Shown piece by piece: positions 42,116 through 53,160 of a stretch of 64,000 nt of DNA; the first letter of the stretch is position 1, and every line of letters begins with the position of its first letter. Location of the stretch: assembly GCF_052857255.1 (NCBI RefSeq), contig NW_027526502.1, forward strand, positions 292,501 through 356,500, read 5' to 3'. The DNA comes from Amblyomma americanum. Lineage: Eukaryota; Arthropoda; Arachnida; Ixodida; Ixodidae. A model generated the notes under the pieces. The model ran no database searches, was not told the DNA's origin, and saw only the letters and a program-made list of their open reading frames with translations. The translations under genes were made by a program, and so were the position numbers.

Positions 42116-42701
42116 ATTCTAGCTCCCAGGGCGCGTCAAAAACTCAACCTCATTGTCTTTTGAAGTTACGTGGGGCCACCAGGTGGCATTAGTTCCCCTC
42201 TCTCGAAACAAAAAACTGAAAACCATTATGGTGCTGCGAGCTAACTGGAGAGGGTAAAAAGAAAACGAAGGAGGTAAAAGAGGTCACTGCTTGTGTATAA
42301 CCTCCTTGGAACCTCTTCCCGTGGATAAGGGAGTTTTTAAGGATTAGATCATTCTCTTAAACTAAGGGCACGTTAGACTCTAACACGTACGCCCAGTCTA
42401 GAGGTGTCCCACAAGGCTCCGTTCATTCGCTGTTATTGTTTAATATATTAATGCTTCATAGCCCTATTCACCCGGACGTCAAAGTTTATGTGCATGCGGA
42501 TGACATTCCTTTTTCGCTTCTGCCAAAAATATTGATGTCCTGCATCTATTGTTGCAAAAGTATTTAAATACTCAAGAACTTTGGCTGGACAGCCTCAGTT
42601 AACTTTAAATGTCAACAAGTGTGCCGTTCTTTTTTTCCTATAGGCACCCCTTCTTTACATTTCTTTGTCGTATCGCTTGAGTATAATATATGACGTGCGA
42701 A

Positions 42702-43321
42702 AAAAGTTGGGCGAGTTGGTACATATATATTATCCAGAACAGCGCAGGAACAACGGACAAAAGAGGAGAAATATAGACAAAACAAGCTCTGTTTTACGGG
42801 AAGGGAAGAATATACATGTGTCACTGAACTAAAGCGTAATGCTCATCTTACAAACTTAGCAGACCGCCGTACTATTGCAAGACTATGCCTCTTTCATAAA
42901 TTTTACTATCATCACATGATCAAGTCTATTATCAGCCCTGCCCACCGCATCTCCGGCCGCACGAACCACCAGAAGGCCGTTTAACCTCCCCCTGCCCGGA
43001 CTAGTGCTCACCTGTCATCATTTTTTGCCCGCACTGCAAAGGACTGGAATGACTTGCCCAACACCGTCGTGCTTCACCCCGACCCATCATCATTCAAAAA
43101 ATCCACCTTATCAACTATGTGCCCTGAATTCCACTCCCTCATGTAATACCCCTTTAATGGGGCCTTTGAGGTTGTAATAAATATATACATATTCGAATAT
43201 TACAAAAAACAAACCTAAACGGAACCGGCATACAAGGCGTGAACTAATGCGCACGTGCAGCGCTTGTTTTGTCTATTCTCCCCTTTTTGTCAGTGTTTCC
43301 TGCGCTGTTGTGAGTAATGAC
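42702..43321. mobile_element. PLE end pair enclosing a CR1 3' end, with ~19-bp target duplication
   Basis: The left edge starts AAAAGTTGGGCGAGTTGGTAC, the PLE 5' string, then CAGAACAGCGCAGGAACAACGG and AGACAAAACAAGC (to about 42,795). The right edge, 43,250-43,315, is the same sequence inverted (GCTTGTTTTGTCTATTCTCC, TTTCCTGCGCTGTTGT). TATAATATATGACGTGCGAA at 42,682-42,701 and TATAATATGTGACCCGCAA at 43,322-43,340 are an aged target duplication. Between the arms lies a CR1 LINE 3' end. The host LINE frame continues on both sides. Confidence 0.7.
42850..43195 (+). pseudogene. CR1-like LINE C-terminus and 3' end
   Basis: The plus strand encodes SFFARTAKDWNDLPNTVV and LHPDPSSFKKSTL, the standard C-terminus of CR1-like ORF2, followed by CCCCTTTAATGGGGCC, a hairpin, and AATAAATATATAC. 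The 5' side (RTNHQKAV) has a stop. It lies wholly between the two inverted PLE ends, so it was carried in or inserted there. Confidence 0.65.
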
Positions 43322-44992
43322 TATAATATGTGACCCGCAATTATACTGGCGCCCCCAAATTAGAAGCAGTGTGCTTAAAAGGGAGCGTGCCCTTTGCCGG
43401 TTGGTGAGAATCCACAACAAAAAAAATCGCTATGTGTCGGAACACTGTTCTTTCTTTATAAGGCCTACGTACGGCCAATACTTGAATTCGGCTCTGTTTT
43501 CTTTTCTGGGCGCCCAAGGTAGAAGCTTGAAGCTCAGTTTCTTATGGAGAGACGCGCTCTGGGCCTTTTCTTAGGTCTGCCTGAAACAGTGGCTAATGCT
43601 GTGCTGTACTTGGAGGCGCGGGTATCAAATCTATGTAAATTCGCGGTTTTAGCTTCTCACGGTGCGGGCGTTTTAAGGTCTTTGGAGTCTGTTCCCGGAT
43701 TGGATAACCCCATATTTACAGCGAACCCAACTCTCTTCTTTGGATTTATTTGGCCTAGGTATAAGCTCCCTCAGGTAGTGTTCACTAATTCTCAGCTGTC
43801 AAAAATTTCTGTCTCAATAAGTTCCTTAGTACAAGTTGACCACCGGCGGGCTGATAACGTAGTCTCCTTTGACGACACCCTCCCAGGGAATGCTAAGACT
43901 ATGCCTCCCAATGCATTAAATGGGCTTATAGAGGAGTAGCTAGATAATTTTTCTAGCCATATTGCCGTTTTTACAGATGCCATCCCATAAAAATGAAAAG
44001 GCAGCCTTTGGAATTTACTCAAGGGCTCTTGATTGGAGTTATTCATTTCGGGCCCCTGACTATACTATACCCGTATTTTTTTCACTGAGTTTCTGATCAT
44101 TGAGCTGGCCTTAATAAGGGTTCCCTGCAGTATATCTCGGCTTATTATACTTTCAGACAGCCTTTCCGTCTTCACGGCGTTCTTGAAACCGTTCCCTTCA
44201 ATTTTTTATCCCATCACATATTGCACAAGTACGCTTTCATTGAGACCCTGGACACTGTGCATGGCATTGCTTCTAAGGAGAGGTCTCATTTTTTAGCAAA
44301 CTCTGCCCTTGGTGGTCCTATTGTCCCAAATACTGTCTGCTTGTCTATAGCACGCTTTCAGCCATTCCAGCGTCTCCACTACTTGAGCCATGAGCCTCTC
44401 CTTGCTTCAGCGGATTTTCAACGCCTGGCATTTCGTTGGAGTGTGCGGATGTGTGCAGTTCAAGGCAATGTGACGACCGTCTTGCGCTGGAGAATACCGC
44501 TACTAAATATTTATTTACGTCGATCGGGCTTACCTATGACCAACCTTTGTGAGTCTGGTGGTGAAATTGAGTCCATAGATCACTTTTTACGCTTCAACCG
44601 GCGGTTCCCTTCTATCCGTAGGATTTACTTGGAGATTCCCCTCGCTCGATAGGCCTTCCTCTATCTATGCTGATTCTCCTCTTCTTCGGGGCAAGCACCA
44701 AGGGATATGCTCTGAAACCAGTGTGCGATTATACGATTATATTCACGACTATATAATTACATAAGGTAGACTCCTCTCGTAGAATGAGAATTCACTGCAT
44801 TTTATTCTCCGTTTTTTTTTTGTACAAATTCTAGTCTTAGACACATAATTATCGAAATACTCCACTCCTGGTCCATGAGTACATTTGTATAAGCAATTCC
44901 CCGTGTCCAATCCCCCGCCGTGCCATTAAGCCTAAGGACATCATCATCGTCGTCGTCGATGCTAAAAAAAAACTGCGGAAGCGCTGTCTGTT

Positions 44993-46043
44993 TTACTCTA
45001 TGGAATAGGGCTTCGCGCCACTGAGTACGCGCGCTACTTCAGGCTTGAGTCGGCCGCGTACACCCTGGGCAGTACCGTCGGTCAGAGCTTCATAAGTCAC
45101 ATCCGTGATGCGACGCAACATTCTGTAAGGTCCAAAGTAGCGGCATAACCATCTATTCGACAAGCCAGGGCGAAAGACTAGGCTCCACACACACACTTGG
45201 TCGTCGGGTTGGTATCCGACGTGTCGGTGTCTCTTGTTGTAGAGGCATGCATCCGTCCCCTGTTGCCGCCTGATGCGCATGCGGGCGTGTTGGCATTTGC
45301 TTAGTGCTCGATGTGCGGTGTGAGCGCCCGGTCGTCGGTTGTGCGCGGAAACATGGCGTCCAACACTGCACGTCACAACCATAAACGAGGCGGAACGGCG
45401 TAAAGAGAGTAGTTTCCTGTACTGCCGTGCTATAAGTCACGTATGAGAGGATCTCGCCCCAAGTCTTATGCTGTGCGTCTGCATACACTGCGAGCATATG
45501 CGCTACGATTTTGTTGGGCTGTTAAGTGAGCCCATTTGACCGCGGGTGGTAGGCAGTAGGCTTACAGTGGCTTGTGTGAGTCAGCTGGAACACCTCGTGC
45601 ATGAGCTGCGCTTTAAAAGCTGTGCCTCGATCGGTGATTACGTAGGATGGAGCGCCGTGCCATAAATCAATGCGGTGCATGAAGAAATGCACCATATCAA
45701 ACGATGTGCCACGCGGCGTCGCCTTGGTTTCCGCATAACATTTCTGATAGTCAGTCGAGAGTGCAATCCACTTATCGTCAATTGGTGATACAGGGAATGA
45801 GCCCATGAGATCCTTGACAACTTGGTTAAATGGTGCGCGTGGCGGTGCAATGGGTTGGAGCGAGCCCGCGGGCTTCAGCGGAGGAGACTTGCGGTGCTCG
45901 CGCCAACCTGTGACGTAGCGGCGGATGGTGGCAGCAAGAATCAGCACTCGCCTCGGCTGCCGTACGCGGCAACTGTGTGGCCACATATATGCCCACACAG
46001 ATGCCTCGTGCAGTGTGCTCGAAGGGCTTTTAATAAAGGGCAT
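44993..46043 (-). pseudogene. gypsy-type integrase, broken
   Basis: The reverse frame 45,522-46,043 encodes the post-zinc-finger region and the catalytic core: KDLMGSFPVSPIDDKWIAL and STDYQKCYAETKA, then YVITDRGTAFKAQL and TAYHPRSNGLT. A stop replaces the segment with the third catalytic residue (Glu) near 45,520. Frames 45,153-45,497 and 44,993-45,382 continue through LAVYADAQHKTWGEILSYV and the C-terminal domain (GPYRMLRRITDVTYEA). The upstream RT is absent, so this is a fragment of a gypsy element. It meets the 3' end of the family-G LINE at about 44,970. Confidence 0.72.
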
Positions 46044-46199
46044 GTTTCAATCAATCAGTCAAGCATTTCTCAAAACGTATACGCCTTTCCGCTGCGCAGA
46101 AAGCAATAAGGCCATGCTCTCGTATCGCGCTCAACTAACACTTCGCCAAACATCTTTACCATATACATGTTGTGGGGTTTTAATTGGAGAGAATAAATA

Positions 46200-46560
46200 C
46201 GTTCTCCCGGCTTAATCGCGGCTGGAACTGTTCAAAACCGCCTGGCCCGTGATCGCATACGCTACCGAGCGCACGCAGACCACGGCGAGCCCCGCCCTGG
46301 GGGAACAAAAGAACGGCCCTCTGACACAAAGAAAGCATTTATTGCTACAATAACAATAACGCCTGCTGGCAACAAAACACGCTGAGGAATCGAGGTCGTC
46401 CGATTCACCAGCAAGGTTACGAGCGAATGTTCGTCCACGCTAGGGCACGGGATACTCCGAGGCCGGACGGTACGAGATACGGAAGCACGTTCTCCCCGCC
46501 ACTTCCTCGCCCTCGAAGCGCGCGCCGACGGTTCCCATCCGGTGGTGGTGAAAAGCCATT
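46200..46560 (-). mobile_element. Probable gypsy LTR fragment
   Basis: The reverse strand is GC-rich with CCCTGGGGGG-type text, then GTAGCAATAAATGCTTTC (polyadenylation-like signal), then GTTATTGTTATTG. It resembles the R/U5 region of tick gypsy LTRs, but neither end nor a target duplication is seen. It lies between an integrase fragment and the 3' end of an I-like LINE. The stretch 46,044-46,199 has no recognised feature. Confidence 0.3.
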
Positions 46561-46564
46561 ATTG

Positions 46565-49500
46565 AATATGAAGAGGTGAGGCTCGTTAAATAGCCCCGCA
46601 ATGGGTAGAGTCCTTATTTTGGAACCCCATTGGTCGAAGCCGCCAGTTTAGCCCTCTTCACCACAGCCTCCTGGGCCTGAAGGTCCGAGCAGCCAAGCAG
46701 GGCCGCCTCCCATTCCTCTCTGGTAGAGATGGGGGGGGGGGGGAGCTGAGTTGCGCTGACAAGCCCAAACCATGTGATAGGTGTAAGCCACCTCCCCACT
46801 CTGTTTGTACCCGCCAGTAAACGCGGGATCGAAGTGTTTTAGTACTGCCGGGCACAGCATTGTATTCGTGAATGATCGGAGTAGAACGCGTTTGTTTGCT
46901 TTCCCCAGTCCCTTTGCAGGGGCTGGGTAGAGGTGATGCCTATCCTTATAATGGGATGTGATATCTTTGAAGGAGAGTAAGCAGCTACCTTCAGGTTCTA
47001 GGTGCTCAGGAGCCAATGGGAACGCCCGGTGAATGACTGCTCGGGCCGCCGCGTCTGCAGCTTCGTTTCCTGCTAGGCCCTGATGGCCCGGAGTCAAAAC
47101 TATGCAGCGGGGAGTAGGATCGGCACCACGGCTGCAGTTCCTTAGTATTCGTTCAGCTAGTGGAGTTATCCAGCCATCCTCATAATTGTGACACGCCGAA
47201 CGCGAGTCTGTTATGATGTGTTTGGATTTTGAATCAGAAGCAGCTAGGGCAATGGCAACCTCTTCAGCTTGTGTTGTGCCTCGGGCTCGAAAGGAGAGCC
47301 CATCCACCTGTATTTCTTGATGTATGACCGCGGCCGTGTACCAACCCCCGTGGTTCGACCCGGCTACATCTACGTAATAGACATTATGTTTGTTGCCATA
47401 GTGGTGTGCCAAGGCTTCCGCCTTAGCCTGACGACGACCACTATGGTCTTCCTTGTCCACGTTAGTGGGGAGGGGTTGAACTCTGACGACGCGTCTCCAC
47501 AGTTCGAGCACTCGGAACCGCTCCTGAATGTGAAAATCGTGTTGGATGTGAAGCCGGGCTAGCATGTGCCGACCCGACCTCGTTTGGGCTAGCCTCGTGT
47601 ATTTATTGGAAGATAGGTTTCCTTGAGGTCCTGAAAAAGAAGTCTCGCATTGGAGGTGGAGACAGGAAGTTCAAGCACCATCCTCATCATTTTGCTGAGT
47701 ATTACCTCAACTTTGTCTTCGTCGTGCTTCTGCAAGTGTAGATAAGGGACCGAATAGAGAATTCGGCTGGTTACGAAAGCATGGGCCATCCGCACGGCAT
47801 CCCTGCCTCGCAAAGCCCCTCTCTTATTGGAGACACGGCGGACCATACGGTACACCTGGTCTCCAACTTTGCGGAGTTTGTGTTGTTGTGTCTACCCTTC
47901 TTTGGTTATGGATGAAGAGTCCGAGTATTCGAATCTCTTTGGCCTCATGTATGGGGCCACTTGTTAAGGAAAGATGTATTTGGGCAGTGTCCTTACAGGT
48001 GCCCTAAGATACACAAATCCAGACTTGTTGGGTGCGCTTTGGAGACCACAGTGGCCTGCGTAGCGATCCACTACGTGAGCGGCTGTTTGCAGGTGCCCTA
48101 AGTTTCTCTCTGGCCCAGATTGTGATATCATCGGCATACAGCGCATGCCGTACGCCATCGATACCCTTCAACTGGTCCGGGAGATGGAGAATCGCCAAAT
48201 TAAAGAGTAGGGGGGATAGCACCGCGCCTTGTGGTGTTCCCCGCGTCCTCATTTGATACAGACCAAATTCTGCCTCTTTGGTTCTGATTAGTGCGGCTCG
48301 ATCGGTCAGAAAGTCTTTGATATAGTTGAAGGCGTTGCGGCCACAGTTAGTCTCATTGAGGTGTGTCAGTATGATGCTGTGTTTGATATTGTCGAAGGCT
48401 CCTTGGCCAAGACGGCCTTGTCGTTATGTGGGTGTTTGGTTGTATTATGTCTCTGTTGAGTTGGAGAAGTACGTCCTGTGCCGACTTATGTGGGCGAAAG
48501 CCGAACATAGTGTCTGGAAATGTGTTTCGTTGTTCCAAGTATTTGGAGAGCCTACCCCGCACCATGGTGAGCGAGATAGGCCTCAAGTTGTCTGTGTCGA
48601 TTTCCTTTCCCGCCTTGGGGATGAAGGCTACTAGGGCTGTTTTCCAATCAAGGGGGAGCGGGTTCTCGTCCTTCCATATAGTGTTGATGTATTTCAGGAC
48701 GGCCTCATACTCCTGGTCAGGGAGATTGACCAGCAGCTTAACTGTGACCTTGTCCCGTCCAGGCGCAGTGCCTCTCCTCATTTTTGCTAGGTCTACCTTG
48801 AGATTTAAGAGTTGGAACGATTGGTCCAACTCAGGATTATCTTTGCTGCGTAAATATACTCCTGATCGCGAGGGTCCTGTTTACAGCAGAGATACTTGTC
48901 CCTGAGTGTCTCTGCGAGTTGTGTTGTGCTGCCCTTGAAATTATGGAGTGCTCGTTTTAAGTGGCGCTGTGTTTCGCCCCGGGTCTGCGCGGGGTCTATA
49001 AGGCTGCAGAAAATCCTCCAAGAGTTTTTCCCGGACATATGTCTGGTAGTCGTGTTACAGCGCTCTATCCAGTTGGCGTCAGCAAGCTGGGAGACATACT
49101 GAGCTGCTTTTGGAGTGAGATCTAGGATGCACTTCTTGACTACCCGAAAGACGCGGGTTCGATCCCGGCCGTGGCAGCTGAATTTTGATGGAGGCGAAAT
49201 TCTATAGAGGCCCGTGTAACGATACTCCTGATCGCGAGGGTCCTGTTTGCAGCAGAGATGCTTGTCCGCAGGTGGTCGAAATTTCCGGAGCCCTTCACTA
49301 CGACGCCCCTCATAGCCTGAGTATCTTTGGTACGTGAAACCCCCATAGCCCATAACCCGCACTTATTGAGTGTTCTGTTATGTTCCTGTCTTTTCTAACG
49401 TTTGTTGAGACTGCGGCGGGCTTCCCAGATGTTGAGTAGATAGTTGTCCATCGCCGGGCACTCCTCCGTGGTCTGTATCTGTGTTTCGCGTTGCTTGAGT

Positions 49501-50315
49501 GTTGTCATGAGTGTTTGGGCCCACTGCTCGTATTCATCTTTAATCAGGCTGGCTGAAAGCAGGGACTTTCTGAAAGTCTGCCAATCCTGTAGTCGGGCTT
49601 GTGTGAGCGGCCTTTTGAGGGGCCGCGTGTAAATTAGTGTGTTAATGATGCAGTGGTCACTGCCTATTGGGTCTTCTGTGTTGTTCCATTCCACGTGTTG
49701 GATGTTTGGAAAGTGTAAGATCAGGACACGTGTCTTGAGTCACAGAGTTTCCCTTTCGTGTGGGATGCGCTGGGTCGGTCTGGAGTGTGATGCCTAGCGT
49801 AGAGATAAGCTCCGCTAGCCTTCTGCCTCGCGCCTCCCACTTTTTGTAGCCCCATGATTGGCTGGGGGCATTGAAATCGCCCACATTCAATAATGAGTCC
49901 CGACCCGCTATCTCCAGTGCCCGGCTGAAGATATCCGCGAAAATATTATGTTCGAGCTTGGGCGGACAGTATATGTTCAATATGTGTAAAGGGGGGTCAG
50001 AGCGTCGCAGGGGTAACACGCAGTGCACGAGTATGTTATCTCTATGTCAAGATCTACCTCCTGTGCTGTGTACGACTTATGTACAAGAATACGGGTGGAT
50101 GGGTCCCGTTGAAATGTGTTCTAGCCATAAATTTTGGCCGAAGCACCAGGTTCTTGAAACGCGGCAATGGCGGCATGAAATTCCAATGTTTCAAGGTAAA
50201 GGCGTGGGTGTGCTCGTTTCGCGTGGTCGCGAAAGCCTCTACAGTTCCATTGTATTATGCTCAAAGGTTCCTGTTTTATTTTACGAGGTGTCCGCTTAGT
50301 GCCCTGAGCCATGAT
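46565..50315 (-). mobile_element. I-like LINE (family H), nearly full-length ORF2
   Basis: Reverse strand, in order: endonuclease from 50,312 (SIIQWNCRGFRD, AFQEPGAS, HILNIYCPPKL, LLNVGDFNAPSQSW, IGSDHCII), with all EEP catalytic positions visible; a linker with a SINE insertion; RT (RGTAPGRDKVTVKLL, NLRPISLTMV, FGFRPHKSAQDVL, RGTPQGAVLSPLLFNL) with YADD at 48,127-48,138; the thumb (AFVTSRILYSVPYLHL, GLPVSTS-like); RNase H in the frame 46,648-47,565 (YYVDVAGSNH, TTQAEEVAIALA, IITDSRSA, GLAGNEAADAAARA); and a C-terminal knuckle remnant. The 3' end is near 46,565. About five frameshifts break it, but almost every catalytic residue remains. Confidence 0.8.
49145..49375 (+). mobile_element. SINE fragment with an internal LINE-derived segment
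   Basis: The B box (GCGGGTTCGATCCCGGCC) and body (TTGATGGAGGCGAAATTC, AGGTGGTCGAAATTTCCGG, ACTACGACGCCCCTC) are clear; the A box is missing. Between GAGGCCCGTGTA and AGGTGGTCG the usual SINE middle is replaced by 46 bases (49,222-49,267) that match 48,856-48,901 of the surrounding LINE at 44 of 46 positions, in the same orientation. The SINE lies between endonuclease and RT of the family-H LINE. Confidence 0.7.
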
Positions 50316-50359
50316 GAAGGCTAGAAGCTGGCTGGCTCAACCCACCCACTGCGCTGCGC

Positions 50360-50635
50360 AGACTAGTGACAACGTATTTCTCTACAGGTAGTACCATCTA
50401 GCGGCTGCCACAGAAATTAACATAAATAGCTCAGGTTAGCCCGAAAAGATGGCGCTACAAATACGCACCAACATTTGTATTGGGGAATAATTTCTGTAGA
50501 AGAAAATAAATTAGTCTTTAAACTTTACGGGAAAAGGTTGTACACGACCACGTGGCTAAGACGTGGTATCACATGGTCTTCGACACCCCCATCGGATATC
50601 ATCGCGTGAAGCCACGTGATGATATCCCAATGCCA
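50360..50635. other. No recognised gene; target site of RTE copy 2
   Basis: Short AT-rich stretch. ATATCCCAATGCCA at 50,622-50,635 is the left copy of the target duplication for the RTE insertion that follows. GTCACGTGA-like strings (CCACGTGATGATATC) form a palindrome with CGTGGCTAAGACGTGG nearby. Nothing coding. Confidence 0.5.
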
Positions 50636-51623
50636 TCATCATCATCATCATCATCATCAGCCTTACTACACCCACTGCAGGGCAAAGGCCTCTCCCATGT
50701 CTCTCCAATTAACCCTATCCTTTGCCAGCTGCATCCACCCTTTGCCTGCAAACTTCTTAATCTCATCCGCCCATCTAACCTTCTGCCGCCCCCTGCTACG
50801 CTTACTTTCTCTTGGAACCCACTCCGTTACCCTTAAAGACCAGCGGTTATCTTGCCTTCGCATTACATACCCTGCCCAAGCCCATTTCTTTCTCTTGATT
50901 TCGACTAGGATGTCATTAACCCGTGTTTGTTCCCTCACCCACTCGGCCCGCTTCCGATCTCTTAACGTTACACCTATCATTTTTCTTTCCATGGCTCGCT
51001 GCGTTGTCCTTAACTTAAGCTGAACTCTTTTCGTTAGCCTCCACGTTTCTGCCCCGTAGGTGAGTACCGGTAAGATTATGCTGTTGTACACTTTCCTCTT
51101 GAGGGAAATTGGTAAACTGCCACTCATGATCTGCGAGAATTTGCCATATGCGCTCCACCCCATTCTTATCCTTCTAGTTATCTCCCTCTCATGATCCGGA
51201 TCAGCTGTCACTACCTGCCCTAAGTAGACGTATTCCGGCACAATTTCTAGGCTCTCGCTGCCAATTGTGAACTGTTGTTCCCTTGCTAGGCTGTTGAACA
51301 TTACCTTGGTTTTCTGCATGTTAATTTTTATACCCATCGATCTGCTCTGCCTGTCTAACTCGTTGATCATGATTTGCAGTTCACCTCCTGAGTGACTCAG
51401 CAAGGCAATGTCATCAGCAAATCTGAGATTATTTAGGTATTCTCCATTTATTCTTATTCCCAACTGTTCCCAATTCAGGCCTCGAAATACCTCCTGCAAA
51501 CATGCGGTGAACAGCATTGGCGAGATCGTGTCTCCTTGCCTGACGCCCTTCCTTATTAGAATTTTATTGCTTACTTTATGGAGGACTATAGTAGCTGTGC
51601 AGTTGCTATATATATCTCCCAAT
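50636..51623 (-). mobile_element. RTE-clade LINE, 5'-truncated, young copy 2 with 14-bp TSD
   Basis: Almost identical, by eye, to the right part of 13,709-15,332. The reverse frame 50,666-51,703 (345 codons, of which those above 51,623 lie outside the element) runs without a stop from YSNCTATIVLHKVSNK through FADDIALLS (51,410-51,421) to ALQWV. ATATCCCAATGCCA at 50,622-50,635 and 51,624-51,637 is a perfect target duplication, so both ends are fixed. The tail is the CATCATCAT run (TGA repeats on the element strand). Confidence 0.9.
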
Positions 51624-51654
51624 ATATCCCAATGCCAACCCAAGGCCAACCCAC

Positions 51655-51740
51655 AGGTCACCCAATGTAAAAGGTGAGAGGTCAACTCAAGGTCAGAGGT
51701 CAAAGTTCAACTAAAGTTCAGAGGTCAAGGTCAGGGGTCA
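51655..51740 (+). promoter_or_regulatory. Cluster of nine AGGTCA-type nuclear-receptor half-sites
   Basis: Half-sites AGGTCA, AGTTCA or GGGTCA start at 51,655, 51,679, 51,690, 51,697, 51,704, 51,715, 51,722, 51,728 and 51,735, all in one orientation. The spacings make three direct repeats with one-base spacer (DR1): 51,697-51,709, 51,715-51,727 and 51,728-51,740. Two TCAAGGTCA extended half-sites are present (51,687 and 51,725). DR1 is the site type bound by RXR-family and HNF4-type receptors. The region also looks like a decayed AGGTCA simple repeat, so function is uncertain. Confidence 0.45.
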
Positions 51741-51843
51741 ACGGTTCGACACCACAACTACCACACATGGTCACACACGGCTTACTTGGGTGGGCTCAAG
51801 GTCGTTCAAGGTCATTCTCCGGCCTACGCGGCGACTGCTTTAC

Positions 51844-52374
51844 CTAGCGGAGTGAGAAACGCTTCAAAGCACATGACAATAATGACTTCAAGATAAAAAA
51901 AGCGTCACTTTGAAGGAACAGCTGATGTGTGTCTGGTATATACATGATCACCACCAGGTTGATGTCTCCCATGAGGACTCCAACACAAATGTTGCTTGCA
52001 GTCACACTCCACAGAGGGCATGAAAAGCTCATGGTTACTGGGCGAACAGAAAAATTAATGTCAAATTTCAGCACTCTATAATTTAGTCTGAATGCTTGCA
52101 TGTAAACAGGCACCGAATGCGCGGGATATCCTGCTACTAACAACTGTTTATCATGATTCATTCATGATTATTATGCAAAGTGCTGTAAGCAGACTGAAAG
52201 AAAAAATAACATAAATCTTAAGTTCTGAAACTTAGATGAGACTAGCCCAATTTCCTCCGCTTTATGAACCACTTCTGTTTCTGAAAGGCTTGCACATTCG
52301 TCTACTGTTTGTTGTAAATCTTTTGCTATTTTCCCTTTAGTTTTCCAGTTATTATTGTCTTGAAAGTAGGGCAT
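51844..52374 (-). other. Two adjacent unrecognised open frames
   Basis: The reverse frame 52,171-52,374 begins PYFQDNNNWKTKGKIAKDLQ and continues with TVDECASLSETEVV, which has the composition of a real protein. The frame 51,844-52,161 (105 codons) follows on the same strand, with hydrophobic text (NICVGVLMGDINLVVIMYI). I recognise neither. They could be exons of a host gene or remnants of an uncharacterised element. The stretch 52,375-52,740 has no recognised feature. Confidence 0.25.
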
Positions 52375-52739
52375 GCATAACCACCTTGAAAAATGTGTGC
52401 CAAGTTTGCAGTGTTTGTAATCAGCTGGTATGCATACCTGTGCTTGTGCAGTAATTCATTCAGACAGGTCCCTATTTACCCAGTGTAATTTTTGGCAGCA
52501 AATTGGTATACGAATCTCTACATACTCTTTAATGCCTTCAAGTTTTTGTTTATGTGTCATGCCGCAACTCTGCTTTGTTTTATGTGAGCTCCCAATCACC
52601 ATCTTGCTAACTCTTCACATGAGGAGTGCCAAGAAAGCCACTGCACGTCGGATACGGCATTCAAATTGCAAACATACAGCATAACTAATCTTGCTGCATC
52701 TTGTTCTCCTTTATTGCTGATGTAGCCCCCTTAACTCAT

Positions 52740-53160
52740 TTTTCAGCCTGCCTAGACACCCTCCGCCTAAATAGGTGTGTCTACCCCGCGCCACATAAGA
52801 AACATTCCCCGACGGACTCCTACCACCTAAGGCGCATCCAAACACTCACTTTCCCCAATCTCTACCACCTCCATCGCATTCACCCAACGTTATACGCAGA
52901 TATATGTCCTTGGTGTTGCGATGTTCCCACATTCACGCGCATAACATAGACATGCTCTGCTAAACTGCACAACTTAAAGTCGCACAACGCGGCGCTGGAG
53001 CAGTGGGAGGTGACGCTGGCCAGCGGCACCGTGGAAGACCAGGAGGCGCTGGTCGCCATCGCCAAAGCGTTTGCGGAAGCCACTGGAGCCTTGGACTGAG
53101 GACCCCACCCACAATCCACCCCGGACTCCTTTTTACAAATAAATGTTTATTCTCTATCTC
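52740..53160 (+). pseudogene. I-like LINE C-terminus and 3' end
   Basis: The plus strand encodes TLTFPNLYHLHRIHPTLYAD and CPWC, the first half of the terminal cysteine motif, and after a frame change ALEQWEVTLASGTVEDQEAL and IAKAFAEATGALD, ending at a stop near 53,098. AATAAATGTTTATTCTCTATCTC closes the element. It matches the C-termini of the family-H and 58.1-kb LINEs in layout. Confidence 0.65.

Larger units (their letters stand above)
42380..44965 (+). mobile_element. RNase H-bearing LINE (family G), interrupted by a PLE
   Basis: From 42,380 the plus strand encodes SRGVPQGSVHSLLLFNIL and VYVHADDIPFSLL, the RT core with an HADD box. A nested insertion occupies 42,702-43,321. Coding resumes at 43,322 with ICDPQLYWRPQIRS, then MERRALGLFLGLPETVANA, the linker QLSKISVSISS, RNase H remnants (VFTDA near 43,970, ELALIRV, ILSDSLSVF), and the C-terminal frame 44,221-44,652, in which the zinc knuckle has lost a cysteine (LCESGGEIESIDHFL). 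A CATCATCATCGTCG tail ends it near 44,965. Several stops are present. The same family lies reversed at 55,250-56,320. Confidence 0.7.

Noticed and set aside
44993..46560. Complete gypsy element formed by the integrase and the LTR-like fragment
   Set aside because: No RT, gag, second LTR or target duplication was found, and the pieces may be unrelated.
51655..51740. Telomere-type repeat
   Set aside because: The unit AGGTCA differs from arthropod TTAGG and from other telomere motifs; spacing is irregular.
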